From: Owenia fusiformis
Taxonomy: Eukaryota > Annelida > Polychaeta > Sabellida > Oweniidae
Assembly: GCA_903813345.2 (NCBI GenBank)
Contig: CAIIXF020000001.1
Coordinates: 38,783,366 to 38,847,365, forward strand
Direction of reading: 5' to 3'
DNA length: 64,000 bases
Shown here: piece after piece, positions 47,569 to 63,848 of the stretch
Numbering within the stretch: position 1 is the first letter of the stretch
How the letters are laid out: the number at the start of each line of letters is the position of its first letter
Translations under genes and position numbers: made by a program
Notes under the pieces: model-generated
What the model saw: only the letters and a program-made list of their open reading frames with translations
Told to the model about the DNA's origin: nothing
Databases searched by the model: none

Positions 47569-47611
47569 GGACCCAGTTTCACAAATTCAAAGGATTTGAG
47601 AAACTGGGTCC
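47569..47611 (+). ncRNA. 43-nt strong hairpin
   Basis: GGACCCAGTTTC (47569-47580) pairs perfectly with GAAACTGGGTCC (47600-47611). An inner CAAAT/ATTTG stem closes a 7-base loop after one A/A mismatch. It follows a (TTGCTG)n-like microsatellite and precedes the stem-loop arrays. It could be an RNA structure or a remnant of a small palindromic element; no known RNA family is recognised. Confidence 0.3.
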
Positions 47612-47892
47612 TCTTCATAACCCACACTCACATTCACACTTGATTTATTTTTTTTTGATATTTTTTAACTGGTCTTGTTTTTCTAATTGGAGTGGTTTGT
47701 GTAACCAACACCAATATCTTGTTTCATAGTAGCATTATGCTTCATTTTCTAGTTCGGCACTTAGGCCTTCAGTGACATTGTTTGTCTTCATATATCATCA
47801 GTTTTTACATTATATACATCGTTATACATCATAACTGTTTTAGCATACATGTTCATTACACTAGCTTTGGTAGCTTAGTTCTGTTTCATAAT

Positions 47893-48135
47893 GGCTTTTG
47901 TAGCCTGGCTTGGGTAGCCTAGTTCTCATTATCAAATTTCTCTCTTTGATTCTTAGTGGCTATCGTAGCCTAGTTCTTACTTTCATAATGGCTGTTATAG
48001 CCTAGTTCTTATTTCTACATGGCCCTCATAGCCTAGTTTGTTTCATATTCGTTATCATGGCTTTTACAGCCTATTTCATAAAGTTCATCAGACCAACACG
48101 GCCTCATAGTAGGCCACCATGGCCTCATAGCTAGA
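47893..48135 (+). repeat. Stem-loop array A: GGCT-N5-AGCC
   Basis: Five copies of GGCT, five loop bases, AGCC (at 47893, 47907, 47958, 47990 and 48059), plus a GGCC-N5-AGCC copy at 48021. Each is usually followed by 'tagttct(t/c)a'. Spacing is irregular (14-50 bp). The stem is constant while the loop varies (TTTGT, TGGGT, ATCGT, GTTAT, TTTAC). Confidence 0.6.
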
Positions 48136-48385
48136 AAGATGTTAGTATCTAGGTCATATGTAATGTACTAATGTTGTTATAGTACACTTCATGTGAAGGA
48201 TGTGCAACACATCAGACACACTGTAATCATTGAAGAACACACAATTGTGTTCAATCCCCCCCCCACACACACACACAACATGGCCCACACACATCCATCC
48301 ATCTTTTTTTTAGGTATTTTAGGTATTTTATGTTGTTACAGTTAACATATTTGTACACGCAGCTTTGTACAGCTTCTATGTCATT

Positions 48386-48630
48386 GGCTGTTCAGCCTTA
48401 TACTTGTGGCTTTTCAGCCTTATACTCGTGGCTTTACAGCCTTATACTCATGGCTTCACAGCCTTTTACTCGTGGCTTTTCAGCCTTATACTCGTGGCTT
48501 CACAGCCGTATACTCATGACTTCACAGCCATATACTCGTGGCTTCACAGCCTTATACATCATGGCTTTACAGCCTTTTACTCGTGGCTTCACAGCCTTTT
48601 ACACATGGCTTTATAGCCTTATACTCCAGT
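48386..48630 (+). repeat. Stem-loop array B: eleven 22-bp units, GGCT-N4-AGCC
   Basis: Eleven tandem units of 22 bp (one of 23 bp) reading GGCT-N4-AGCC-'ttatactcgt'. Ten keep a perfect 4-bp stem with loops GTTC, TTTC, TTAC, TCAC or TTAT; one has GACT in the left arm. The array ends in 'tatactccagtata', and AATAAA on (+) follows at 48765-48770. Reading frames across it are period artefacts. Confidence 0.85.
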
Positions 48631-49017
48631 ATAGATGTTCCCCATTACCCACACACACATTCATACCCAATCAGACTTGATTTGAACTTTCACACAAATG
48701 TTTTATTTTTTTTTGGTACCGTTTAAGGTATTTTTACTGGTATGTTTTTTAATGTATACTTGTCAATAAAGCCGCCTTATCACAAACAACTCGTGAACCT
48801 AAGCTATCCTACAAGATGAAATGCAGTCAATGGATCTAGTGTGCTACAGGAGTAGTACAATACAGGGTCACCAAGATCTGTTGGATAGGGGCACAACACA
48901 CTAATTGGAGGGCAAATAAAGCACCAAATTCAACATACTAACTAGACATACAGAGTCCTTTGAGAAGAGACACAAATGTACATATCATTAGTCTTGACAT
49001 TAACAGTAAAAACAAAA

Positions 49018-49186
49018 CTTTTTAGCCTTACATTTTGGCACTAAGCAAGTCCTTTAACCTACCTTTTGGTTCTTGACAAGCTTCTTTGCCTTTCATTTTG
49101 ACATATAGCAAGCTCCTTATAGCCTTCCTTTGGCACTTAGCAAGCTTTTAGCCTTCTATTTTGGCATTCAAAAGTAATTTCACTAA
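49018..49186 (+). repeat. Stem-loop array C: about five 32-bp units
   Basis: Units of the form 'ttTAGCCttcattttGGCAcTtagcaag'. Units 1, 4 and 5 keep GCC...GGC with a 7-9 base loop. Unit 2 has AACC...GGTT instead, a matched change on both sides. Unit 3 (GCC...GAC) breaks the pairing. Confidence 0.6.
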
Positions 49187-49895
49187 AATTGACAGGACTA
49201 AGAGCATGACATAATGCTATTCCCCAAAACAAAACCAACCCTCATTAACTTGAGACAACTGGATCATCACTCCTGAAGCAATAACTTGTTCTTGCAAGAC
49301 TAAATCATGCCAGTCGATGTTAGCGTTTATACAATCAACAGATGTCTCAGTTTTAACATGTTTTATATCTATGCAGAAAAGGGTGCTCCTAAATTACACA
49401 CTGAAAGCAAACATACTCAATCTTAGAAATAAACCCTCATCTCAGAATCTACATAATTGTCCTTATCTATCAGAGTAGAAAGCATACATGAATGCACAAA
49501 AATCTCCACCGCTTTTCTGCATGTTTTGACATCATTTGGTATCAAGTTGCCAGACAGTGGGAACCAGGTTTTCTAGCCAATTCATTGGACACAACAAACT
49601 CATTGGCCACCAACAAGGCTGACTGGAGATTATACTCAAAATTGTCATCAAGCCTCTTATATAAACTAGATTCTGAAAGATTTCATTGCATACAAATAAA
49701 AGATTTACAAACTATGAATATCAGCTGCTCCACTGATTCAACATCCCCAGTGTATGATAGCCTTGGCAGCCATGAAGGCGCTCTGGCATCCATGAAAGGC
49801 GCTCTAGGCTCCAGCAGCCACAAAAAAGGCGCTTCTCTACTCTTAGTACGGCATCCATTAGCCAACTAAGGTAAGCATTAACCAGGCAAACAAAT

Positions 49896-50034
49896 AGGCA
49901 CTACTGGCCTTTTAAAACACTTGAACCGGCATCATTAGCCATTGATAGGCACTACTGGCCTCTTAATGGGCACTCATTTGCCCACTTACATTGTCATTTA
50001 TAAAGCCTGTTAGAAGGGCATACACTTGCCCACA
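49896..50034 (+). repeat. Stem-loop array D: GGC...GCC variants
   Basis: Stems: AGGC-N7-GCCT at 49896 and 49947, GGC-N7-GCC at 49928, TGGGC-N8-GCCCA at 49967, GGGC-N8-GCCC at 50016. Stem letters differ between copies but pairing is kept. Confidence 0.55.
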
Positions 50035-52312
50035 CTTGTTTCATCAGAACTATATCACACTCTGGGGGATCCATACTTTCTAGCCTGGTCAAAGGCCCTC
50101 AGCAGGACCGTACATGCAAACCTTATTTGTATACAACTGTTCAGGGTAGACCAAATCATGAACGATTTGCCTCTCACAAAACATAATTTATATATCAAAC
50201 CAAACAACATTTTGTAAGCACATTATGATTAAGAGCAATCTCGCCGTAGTCACTGTGGGCCAAATCAAAACTAATCAGATCATCATTTCATTAACTGAAA
50301 AAAGTAAAATCCTCAAAGAAATCGTTTGTTGAATATGCGTGTACATGAACCCCTAAATATTCCAGTCAAGCCATAGACCATATACAGGCGATAAACTTGC
50401 CAATATTGAATGAAAGAGAAGAGACTGACCATTTCTCAAACCTGATCAACATTTTATCACAATTCAGATAACGATGAAACGGCACTCAATACAGTTGACT
50501 AAGAAGTGAAACCAAAAATACACAAAATCAAGTATGACAACAATCCCAATGATGTCACAACATTTAGGTCCACATACACACAAGTGTTACATGAACATAA
50601 ATTGTATGGCATGCCAATCTTGCTCCAGGGGGATCAGTCCTAGCTCCTGCTCTGGCTAGCTGCTGTGGGCAGGACCATAGAATTGCCTCATTCCTGGGGG
50701 TCTTACATGCTAGCTTGGTTCAAGGCCATCAGCAAGACCGTCATTATAGATGACATAACAGATAAGAGATTAACCTAACCCTCATACAACAATGGTAATT
50801 AATCAAAATATGTAGATTCTGAGATAATCATTGCCCATATCCAACAAGTTCAAAACAGATCGAGAAAACGCACGACAAGAGCATGCTTCACGACAACAAT
50901 ACCTTATCTTATTCCTCAATAGAGTCGTATTACTCCTGCCCATGCTAGGAGCTTCATAATCAACATCACATCACATGATGTGCTGAATTTTAATCACATA
51001 AGTCAACATAAATATCATCAATACGTTTAAGTTTAAGATGCAACTCCGACCCATGTAAGAGTACACTTATCAATATTTGGTGGGAGCTTTCGTTTGGACC
51101 AGCCCTATAGAACATCCTTGACTGCCGACACTGCTGAGAAGGTCAAGTGTTAACAACTCATACAAGTATATGAACCACCAAACTAAAATCATAATAGAGA
51201 TGAATATCCAGCATGTTAGACCCACAGATAAATTGAGTCATGAATCAGTAAAATACTGTAATTCTTCTTCTTCTTCCTCCTCTTCCACCTGAACCACTGA
51301 ATAAACCAGATATATTGTGTATGTGGCTAATCCCTCCCCCCAGTTGTACCTCCCCCAGTGTGTCCAGGCCTACATCAGACTTTGAACAAACATCACATTT
51401 GAATTTTCTCCAGTATGTAGCCATATACACAACATTGACGTGGGGGTACTGTTCTGCATATGACTGAATGAAGACCTTTCCCAATATCAACTATCCTACA
51501 TGGCAATCAAATCTCCAGTATGAATGCTAGTTTAGTAGGCCACATACAAAACCAAGATATTTATAGTTTTGAGATTGCTTTTTCGTATTGTTATGTATCT
51601 GGCCTAATTGAAGTCCCTCCCCCACATGTCTGAATGCCCAACATGTATTGCTTGTCCTCATGCTTCATCAGTCAAATGCAGATCAATCCATGTACAAATA
51701 TCCTTCCCCAAATAATAGCAATATCCTCAAAGGAGCCAATGGTACTTTAGCACTATTTTTAGGATTTTTTGTTTTACTATTTTTATGGTACATTTCTTTG
51801 TAGTGTATGCCATCATTTTCAAGTAACATCAAACTTGAATCTCCAAATCTAATATATACTGATTTTCGCTGACATATACTACAAAGATCCGTTTTGATTT
51901 TTTCTACAATTGTAGCAGCAATTGAATTAGTAAGAGTTCAATCATACAGCTAAGTCAATAATGACAACAACAATAGCCAACACATTTAGATAAGGGTGAC
52001 AGTCTCCCAAAGCAATGGCAGCTAGGATATAACATGAAACCAACATGTCTGTAGCACTTGCAAACACACAAAGTATCTGCTTCATCATCATCATCATCGT
52101 TTTGCTGCAATTGCTCTAGAATACTACAAGTTAGAAGAACCGTTCCTGTACAACCCTTATCTCTCTTTTAACTACACACACTGTTGCTGTCATACTGACC
52201 TCAGCACCATCTTTGTTAATTGTAGTTGCAATTTACGATTTTTTTCTGTATGTCTTTTACTTAATGTTTTTTTTCTCTTTTTTTTGTATAGTTCATTCAT
52301 AGTTGCGAGTGT
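50035..52312. other. Region downstream of PABPC, probably including its 3'UTR
   Basis: No recognised gene. It contains a degenerate direct repeat of about 50 bp, 'ctgggggatccatactttct' (from 50066) against 'ctgggggtcttacatgctag' (from 50694), each running on to 'caaggccatcagcaagaccg'-like sequence. There is also a (TTC)n microsatellite near 51265 and a (TCA)n run near 52083. The part next to 52313 is A-rich on the (-) strand, as expected of PABPC 3'UTR, but no clear AATAAA was found. Confidence 0.35.
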
Positions 52313-58237
<5,925 letters not shown>

Positions 58238-58309
58238 CTAACTTTACAATTTAGTGAAAGTCCAAACAGAAAATTTTCAACAAAAATGGCGTCGCTGAAT
58301 TTTCCTACG

Positions 58310-58440
58310 ATTTTCAGTGCTTCTTTTTTCCTTTTTTTGAGGGCCCTTTCGTCCGATCAGATGTTCCTGTTAACAGGTTTTGACGATTTTTTTGTCTTTT
58401 TTTATATTTTTATAATTTTTTTGTTTATTTTTATATAAAG
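58310..58440 (-). promoter_or_regulatory. A-rich 5' leader of PABPC (autoregulatory type)
   Basis: On the mRNA strand the leader contains A-tracts such as ATAAACAAAAAAATTATAAA and GACAAAAAAATCG, and further down CAAAAAAAGGAAAAAAG. PABPC mRNAs in other animals carry an A-rich leader segment that PABP binds to repress its own translation; the position and composition here match. Confidence 0.65.
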
Positions 58441-58474
58441 GTGTTGTGTGATTGAAAAAACTTTCACACAACAC
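58441..58474 (-). promoter_or_regulatory. Leader hairpin upstream of the A-rich tract
   Basis: GTGTTGTGTGA and TCACACAACAC form an 11-bp perfect stem around a 12-base loop. It would start about 25-30 bases from the presumed cap of the PABPC mRNA. Confidence 0.55.
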
Positions 58475-58494
58475 GTGTAACTGCAACTACGAAT

Positions 58495-58530
58495 GAAAGG
58501 GACGAAATGGAGCTCCTTCGGTATTTATAT
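58495..58530 (-). promoter_or_regulatory. PABPC core promoter: TATA box and TOP-like start
   Basis: On (-), ATATAAAT (58530-58523) is followed at the usual distance of about 29 bases by CCCTTTC (58501-58495), a pyrimidine tract of 5'-TOP form. PABPC1 is a known TOP mRNA. The exact start site is inferred from spacing. Confidence 0.6.
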
Positions 58531-58918
58531 GACCGGACTACTTTTAGTAAAAATATAGTTCCTTCGTTTAAAAACAAATCATATTCTCTTTTGAATCAGG
58601 AAAACACAAAAAAAATATTGTTCTCGATTCAAATGATTTCAAGAAATGTTTCGATTTATTGTTAACGAAGCAGAAACAGCAAAATTCAAATGAAAATCAA
58701 TCTGCAAGAACGAGGTAATAAAATTCTAACATTCTGCCATCTTTATATCGGGCCAAAACCTATTTTGTTATAAGGACCTTTCATGTACCCTAAGCCCGAC
58801 CCTGAGCCAGAGAATATAAACGCATGTCAAAGGGAATGTGACTAAAAAAAACTTTAAAGAAAAATTGAAAAATTGATAGCCAATACTCATAACATCAAAA
58901 AAAAAATTTTAACACTAG
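58531..58918. other. Upstream flank of PABPC
   Basis: Non-coding DNA between the PABPC promoter and the 3' end of the LINE. No further motif is defended. Confidence 0.4.
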
Positions 58919-59010
58919 ACATTTTTATAAAATCAAACTTTATTAATAAACATATTTTACATTACATGCATAAATAAGATAAAATAGAATTATAGAAATT
59001 TCAAGTTACA

Positions 59011-62000
59011 TTACATCTTTCTGATCATTATTTCATTATCAAAAATAGCTTTTACATTACTAGCTGTATTGACCCTTTTTTTAAAATCATGTATAGCTTT
59101 TTTAATTACCAATGTTTTAAGTAAATCTTCTTTTTTAACAATTGCATTTCCAATTCTTTGATCATTTGTAACATTCACATCATCCCAAATTGATTTAATA
59201 CAGTCACAATTGATAAAGAAGTGGTCAATGTCATCTTTTACATGTGCGTTACAAAAGTTGCAGATGTCAGAGTTTTCAATGTTACATTTTTTCAAATAAA
59301 TATTTTGAGGGTAAATACCATGTAAAATTTTCCATTGAATTACCAAAAGGGTAGTATCGGTTGTACATTCAAAAAATTGAGACCAGACTTTATCGTTTAG
59401 AATCTCACCATTAAATTTTATGTCACACTTTCTCTCTAAAACAATTTTTGTTCTCACAATTCTTGTGTTTAAAAGATGGCTCTCAATGCCTTTAAAAAAT
59501 AATTTTGTACAAGGTGTTTCCATTTCATATTTGATAAGGAGATCTTGTGTTAAACATGCTTTAAGTGCATTATATTGAAGAATTGTTTGGCCATTTCTCC
59601 CTATTTTCTGGACAATGTTATCATATGCTAACATTTCCCTATCCTGGACAACATCTGAAATATATGTAATACCCTTTTCAATCCAGTTTTCAAAAAATAA
59701 TGGAGAATTATTGAGAGTTACACTTTCATTGTTCCAAATAATGCTCTCATTTTTAAAATCATTGTGTTTTAACCATACATGTAATACATTTTTATAAAAA
59801 TTACTCAAGTTATGCAAACCTTTAATTCTATCAAAATCTATGTTTGAATTAAAAATACTGAGTCCATTACCCATTTTTCCATACATGTACATGGGTAAGC
59901 CTCTCCAGTGACCATTGCCTCTTTCTTGCAACTTTTTAACCCATTGTGTTGTATAAGCTATTTGTAAATCTTTAGCATTTATCATTTTTAACCCTCCATA
60001 TTTATATTCTTGTACCATTACATCCCTTTTCACTTTGTCAGGAATCTTTTTCAATTCATCCTCTTTAAATCTGCCTTTTGCCCAAATAAATTTAAACATC
60101 ATTGTATTAATTCTATTCAAAAGTTTGTCAGGTAGAATGAAGGCTTGCATGAGATAGGAAAATTGTGATAAAAGTAAAGATTTCACTATAACAACCTTTC
60201 CCATAATTGTTAAGTACCTTCCAGACCACGATTTCATAATGTTTTCACATTTTACAAATTTTGACTCAAAATTCAAGTCATTATCAATAACATGAGTTGA
60301 GGTACTAAACGTTACACCTAACAGCTTTATACAGTTATGAGGCATTATTTTCCATTGCACATCTCCATGTTTTTCTCTCCTATTTTTCCATTTTCCTAAC
60401 CACATTGCCTCTGTTTTCTTTGTGTTGATTTTAAGGCTTGATCAACCATAAAATGTGTTAAAAATTTCAAGTACATTATTAAAAGACTTAATGTCATGCA
60501 CAAAAACAGTTGTGTCATCTGCATATTGTAAAACTTTGGTTTCATCATGATTTCCAGGGGCTTTGATACCTTTAACCTCACTGGATTGTCTTAGTTTACA
60601 AGATAAAAGCTCACATGCTATTAGGTAAATCATCGGAGATAAGGGGCAGCCCTGCCGAATGCCACGCCCTAATTTGATGTCACCTATAAGCCAGCCATTG
60701 TTAAAAATATGATTATGTCCATTTGTATTAATGACCTCAATCCATTTTATAAATTGGGGACCAAATCCAAAATATTCTAAAGAGTATAACATGAACTCCT
60801 TTGAGATTGAATCAAAACATTTTTCGTAATCAATTGCAAGCATAATGCCCTGTAGGTTATTTGAATCTATATATACCATTAAATCATCAATACCTCTTAA
60901 AATAGTAGCTGCACTACGTTTCTTTATAAATCCTGACTGGTCTTCATGTACTATTTCAGAAATGACCAATCTCAATCTGTTAGCTAACACTTTGGCCAGT
61001 ATTTTGTAATCTACATTTGTTATGTTAAAGGGCGCCAGTTTTTAAGGTCATCCCTAGGTAAATCTTTTTTTGGAATTAAAACCATCAATCCAGTTTTTTG
61101 AGAACATGATAATTCACCTTTTAGAAAACCCTCATTCAGTGAATCTACGACTAATTTGCCAATCTTATTAAAAAATACCTTATAGAAAGCAGCTGTAATA
61201 CCATCCAGTCCAGGGCTGGCTTCATTTTTCATATTTTTCAATGCTGCTGTACATTTCTGGTGTGTTACAAGACCTTCACAAGTTAATCTATTTTCATCAT
61301 TAAGTTTCGGAATATTTACATCATGTAAAAAATCATCAAGATTTGCTTTCCTAAATACAATTTTCTTTTCATATAATGCATTATAAAACCTGTTTATTTC
61401 TTCTACAATCTTGTTCTGGTTACTTACATTTTGACCATTAATTTTCAATGAATTTATGTTCTTTTTATTTCCCCTAGCTTTCTCTAATTGCAAGAAGTAT
61501 TTGGTACTTTTCTCCCCTTGTTCATACCACTGTACCTTGGACCTTATCTGAGCCCCTTTAGCTTCAACTGTTGACAAAATTTCAAATAACAATTTGCATT
61601 CATTAACTCTCTGATTCAAAATATTATCATTAGGATTTTTACTTAAAACCTTACATGCTTGATCTAACTTCTGTTTCGCAGTTTTGATTTTACACTTATT
61701 TACATGGGCTAGATGTTTACTATAACCAATAGAGAAATCTTTAATCTGTGTTTTACAATAATCCCAGAGTATTTGTTTATCTAGATTGTTAACATTAATT
61801 AATATACTGTCAACAATTTGGTTTATTTCATTTACATAAGTTTGGTCAGTGAGTAAGCTATTGTTTAACTTCCAGTAGGAAGGACCCTTCTCATTTTTAT
61901 CCCATGTTACAGTAGTAGTAACACCTCTATGGTCAGATGTGGGCATATCTGTAATATTGGAGCACATAATTTTATCAAATACACAATCATTAGAAAAAAT

Positions 62001-62450
62001 ATAATCAATACGCCTCATAATGCTTTTACTTTTATGCTTCCAAGTGTAGCTTTTTTCATTAATGTTATACAATCGCCATACATCATTCAAATCATTATTC
62101 TCAACAAATTGTTTAAAAGCGTAAATATCATTTTTGTTGTGACTTTCTCCAGCTAAGTTATCATTTTTCTCATTCAACACACAGTTAAAATCACCACAAA
62201 TTATTAAATTCATATCATCTTTATTAACATTTTTAACGACATTCTGAAGTTCTTGAAAGAATATAACCTTATCCTTTGCAAATATTTTGCCTCCCCATTC
62301 TTTTGCCCATGTATCTATATCATTTTGTGTTATATATGATTCCTGCAAGCAGGCAATGTCCATTTTAGCATTTTTAAGATATCTAAAAAATGCATGTCGC
62401 GTCATCCTATTCCGAAGTCCTTGAACATTTCCTTGGTATATGTTAAGCAT
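59011..62450 (-). pseudogene. LINE ORF2 (endonuclease-reverse transcriptase), broken
   Basis: The endonuclease retains YQGNVQGL, QESYI, GDFNCVLN, RRIDYIFS and the terminal TSDHRG, but the middle of the domain is missing: WGGKIF runs almost directly into FFQELQNVV. The RT retains ASPGLDGI, LIPKKD, NWRPL, LAIDYEKCFDS, RQGCPLSP and YADDT (residue 156 of the 60990-60442 frame). A one-base loss near 61020 shifts the frame between NWRPL and the RT core. A single in-frame TGA at 60442-60444 interrupts it again after FNTFYG. The C-terminal section ends with a Cys/His finger (CNFCNAHVKDDIDHFFINC). Not functional as it stands. Confidence 0.88.
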
Positions 62451-62477
62451 AGAGTGTTTATATTATCTATTGGTATA

Positions 62478-63191
62478 TCATGCTTTGTCCTTGTCATCTG
62501 GCGCTGCATTTATGATCTCACTCTGTATAATTGCTGAGTTGTTCACTGGTGAAATAGAACCTAGTTTGTGTTTCTTATCTTCATTTGGGTCAATAGGGGG
62601 GCTTGCTGCTGACCTCTTCAGGTTAAAGTTAGGCAGAGAACCTGACTTCTTAAGAGGATTCATAACTTGTCTTTTTCTTGCTTTTACTGCAGCGGTACCT
62701 GGTTTTGTGAATTGTGGTTTCACGTTGTTAGGTGCTGCTGCTGATACTGCCTGAGTCCCGGATGTAGAGGGTTCTGGTTTACTCATATTATTAGCCGCAT
62801 CCTTTGGGGCTGGATCAGTGGGTTGTTGTGGGCCTAACTCAGTCGCAACCTGTGCAGATTCAGGGCAGTCAATTTGGCGATGCCCTACGATGCCACATTT
62901 CCAACAGGTGGTGTCGCGCTTCTTACTCCTTGGACACTCAGATTTCCTGTGGCCCTGGATGCCACATCCGAAGCAGGTTATAACAGATCGAGAGGGACAC
63001 TGCTGTGTATCATGGTCCTTACGACATATACGACAGTTGATCGGTTGATTATCATGGTATATCACAATGTTTACATCAATCAGCGACCCATCTAATGGGT
63101 CAGCCATAGAGTAGGTTGTGTATCGATTCTGTGGTGAAGTAATGTTCTTGGCGTAACAAAATCTATGTCCTGTTAACAAGAGTAAAGACAT
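62478..63191 (-). CDS. LINE ORF1, zinc-knuckle nucleic-acid-binding protein
   Basis: 237 codons open. Near the start comes NRYTTYSMADPLDGS, then three Cys/His knuckles: CRICRKDHDTQQC (C-x2-C-x3-H-x4-C), CFGCGIQGHRKSEC and CWKCGIVGHRQIDC (both C-x2-C-x4-H-x4-C). A Pro/Thr/Lys-rich tail follows. ORF1 proteins of this group package LINE RNA. The reading frame probably begins upstream in an intact element; here it starts at an internal ATG. ORF1 ends 27 bases before the ATG of ORF2. Confidence 0.75.
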   Translation of the reverse strand: MSLLLLTGHRFCYAKNITSPQNRYTTYSMADPLDGSLIDVNIVIYHDNQPINCRICRKDHDTQQCPSRSVITCFGCGIQGHRKSECPRSKKRDTTCWKCGIVGHRQIDCPESAQVATELGPQQPTDPAPKDAANNMSKPEPSTSGTQAVSAAAPNNVKPQFTKPGTAAVKARKRQVMNPLKKSGSLPNFNLKRSAASPPIDPNEDKKHKLGSISPVNNSAIIQSEIINAAPDDKDKA

Positions 63192-63848
63192 ATAAGTATA
63201 TGTAAGTATATGTCTCTACCGAAGCATTCAAGGCAGAATCAGATCTTTAAATAGGCAGTGTCAAAATTGAAAGCTTGGAGATGAAGCTATCATTTAAACA
63301 AGTTCAGTCAAACAAAAAATGGCATCTTTTATGAAAATCAAACTATCAAAAAGGCCAAGGACAATATCATATTGACCGAGGGCGACAGGCCTTACACACT
63401 TTGAAAAACACATTTTCTTGATATAATTTTACACATATATTTCAAATGTGATATCACTTTGACTGAATTTTTAATGATGTAAATCAAGATTATTTCTACT
63501 CGCATGTAGTTTATTCATTGAGTCATGTGCTTTAATAATGAAATTCATATTCCATTACGACCATCCATCAGTAACCTTTATATATAATATTGTTAATGAA
63601 GAATTTAATCAAAGTTTTTATGAGATTTGAGTAATATAATCCAAAATCGGTAGTAAACACTTGATAAGGCACATGCTCAAATGATTGTACAATTATAAAA
63701 GTTAGATTAAACTGAGTGTCATAAAAATTTGGTGGATAATTCTTGATATAATCCACATCTTTACATGTATATCACTCCGAAATAGGTTCAAACTGGAATC
63801 TTTGAACCAGAGATTCCATAGCAGGATAAACCAACAAATAAAGGAAAT
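63192..63848. other. Non-coding flank between the LINE and the terminal (+) ORF
   Basis: AT-rich sequence with no ORF of coding character. It may contain the promoter or an intron of the gene beginning at 63849. Confidence 0.4.

Larger units (their letters stand above)
58919..63191 (-). mobile_element. Tx1/L1-like non-LTR retrotransposon, inactive
   Basis: In transcript order: ORF1 with zinc knuckles (63191-62478), ORF2 endonuclease and N-terminal RT (62450-61020), RT core (60990-60442), C-terminal part (60441-59011), then a 3'UTR with AATAAA on (-) at 58944-58939. The order EEP endonuclease, RT, C-terminal CCHC-type finger (CNFC...H...C) and a separate zinc-knuckle ORF1 fit the Tx1/L1 group. 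The coding frame is broken at least twice (see the ORF2 entry). The 5' end appears truncated within ORF1; no target-site duplication was identified. Confidence 0.88.

Noticed and set aside
48330-48726. Repetitive Phe/Trp/Leu/Ser ORFs on (+)
   Set aside because: They arise from the 22-bp stem-loop array, which lies open in shifting frames. The signal is structural rather than coding.
49492-49869. 125-codon ORF on (+)
   Set aside because: No recognisable motif or splice context, and it overlaps the G/C stem-loop repeat zone. A decayed element is possible but unsupported.
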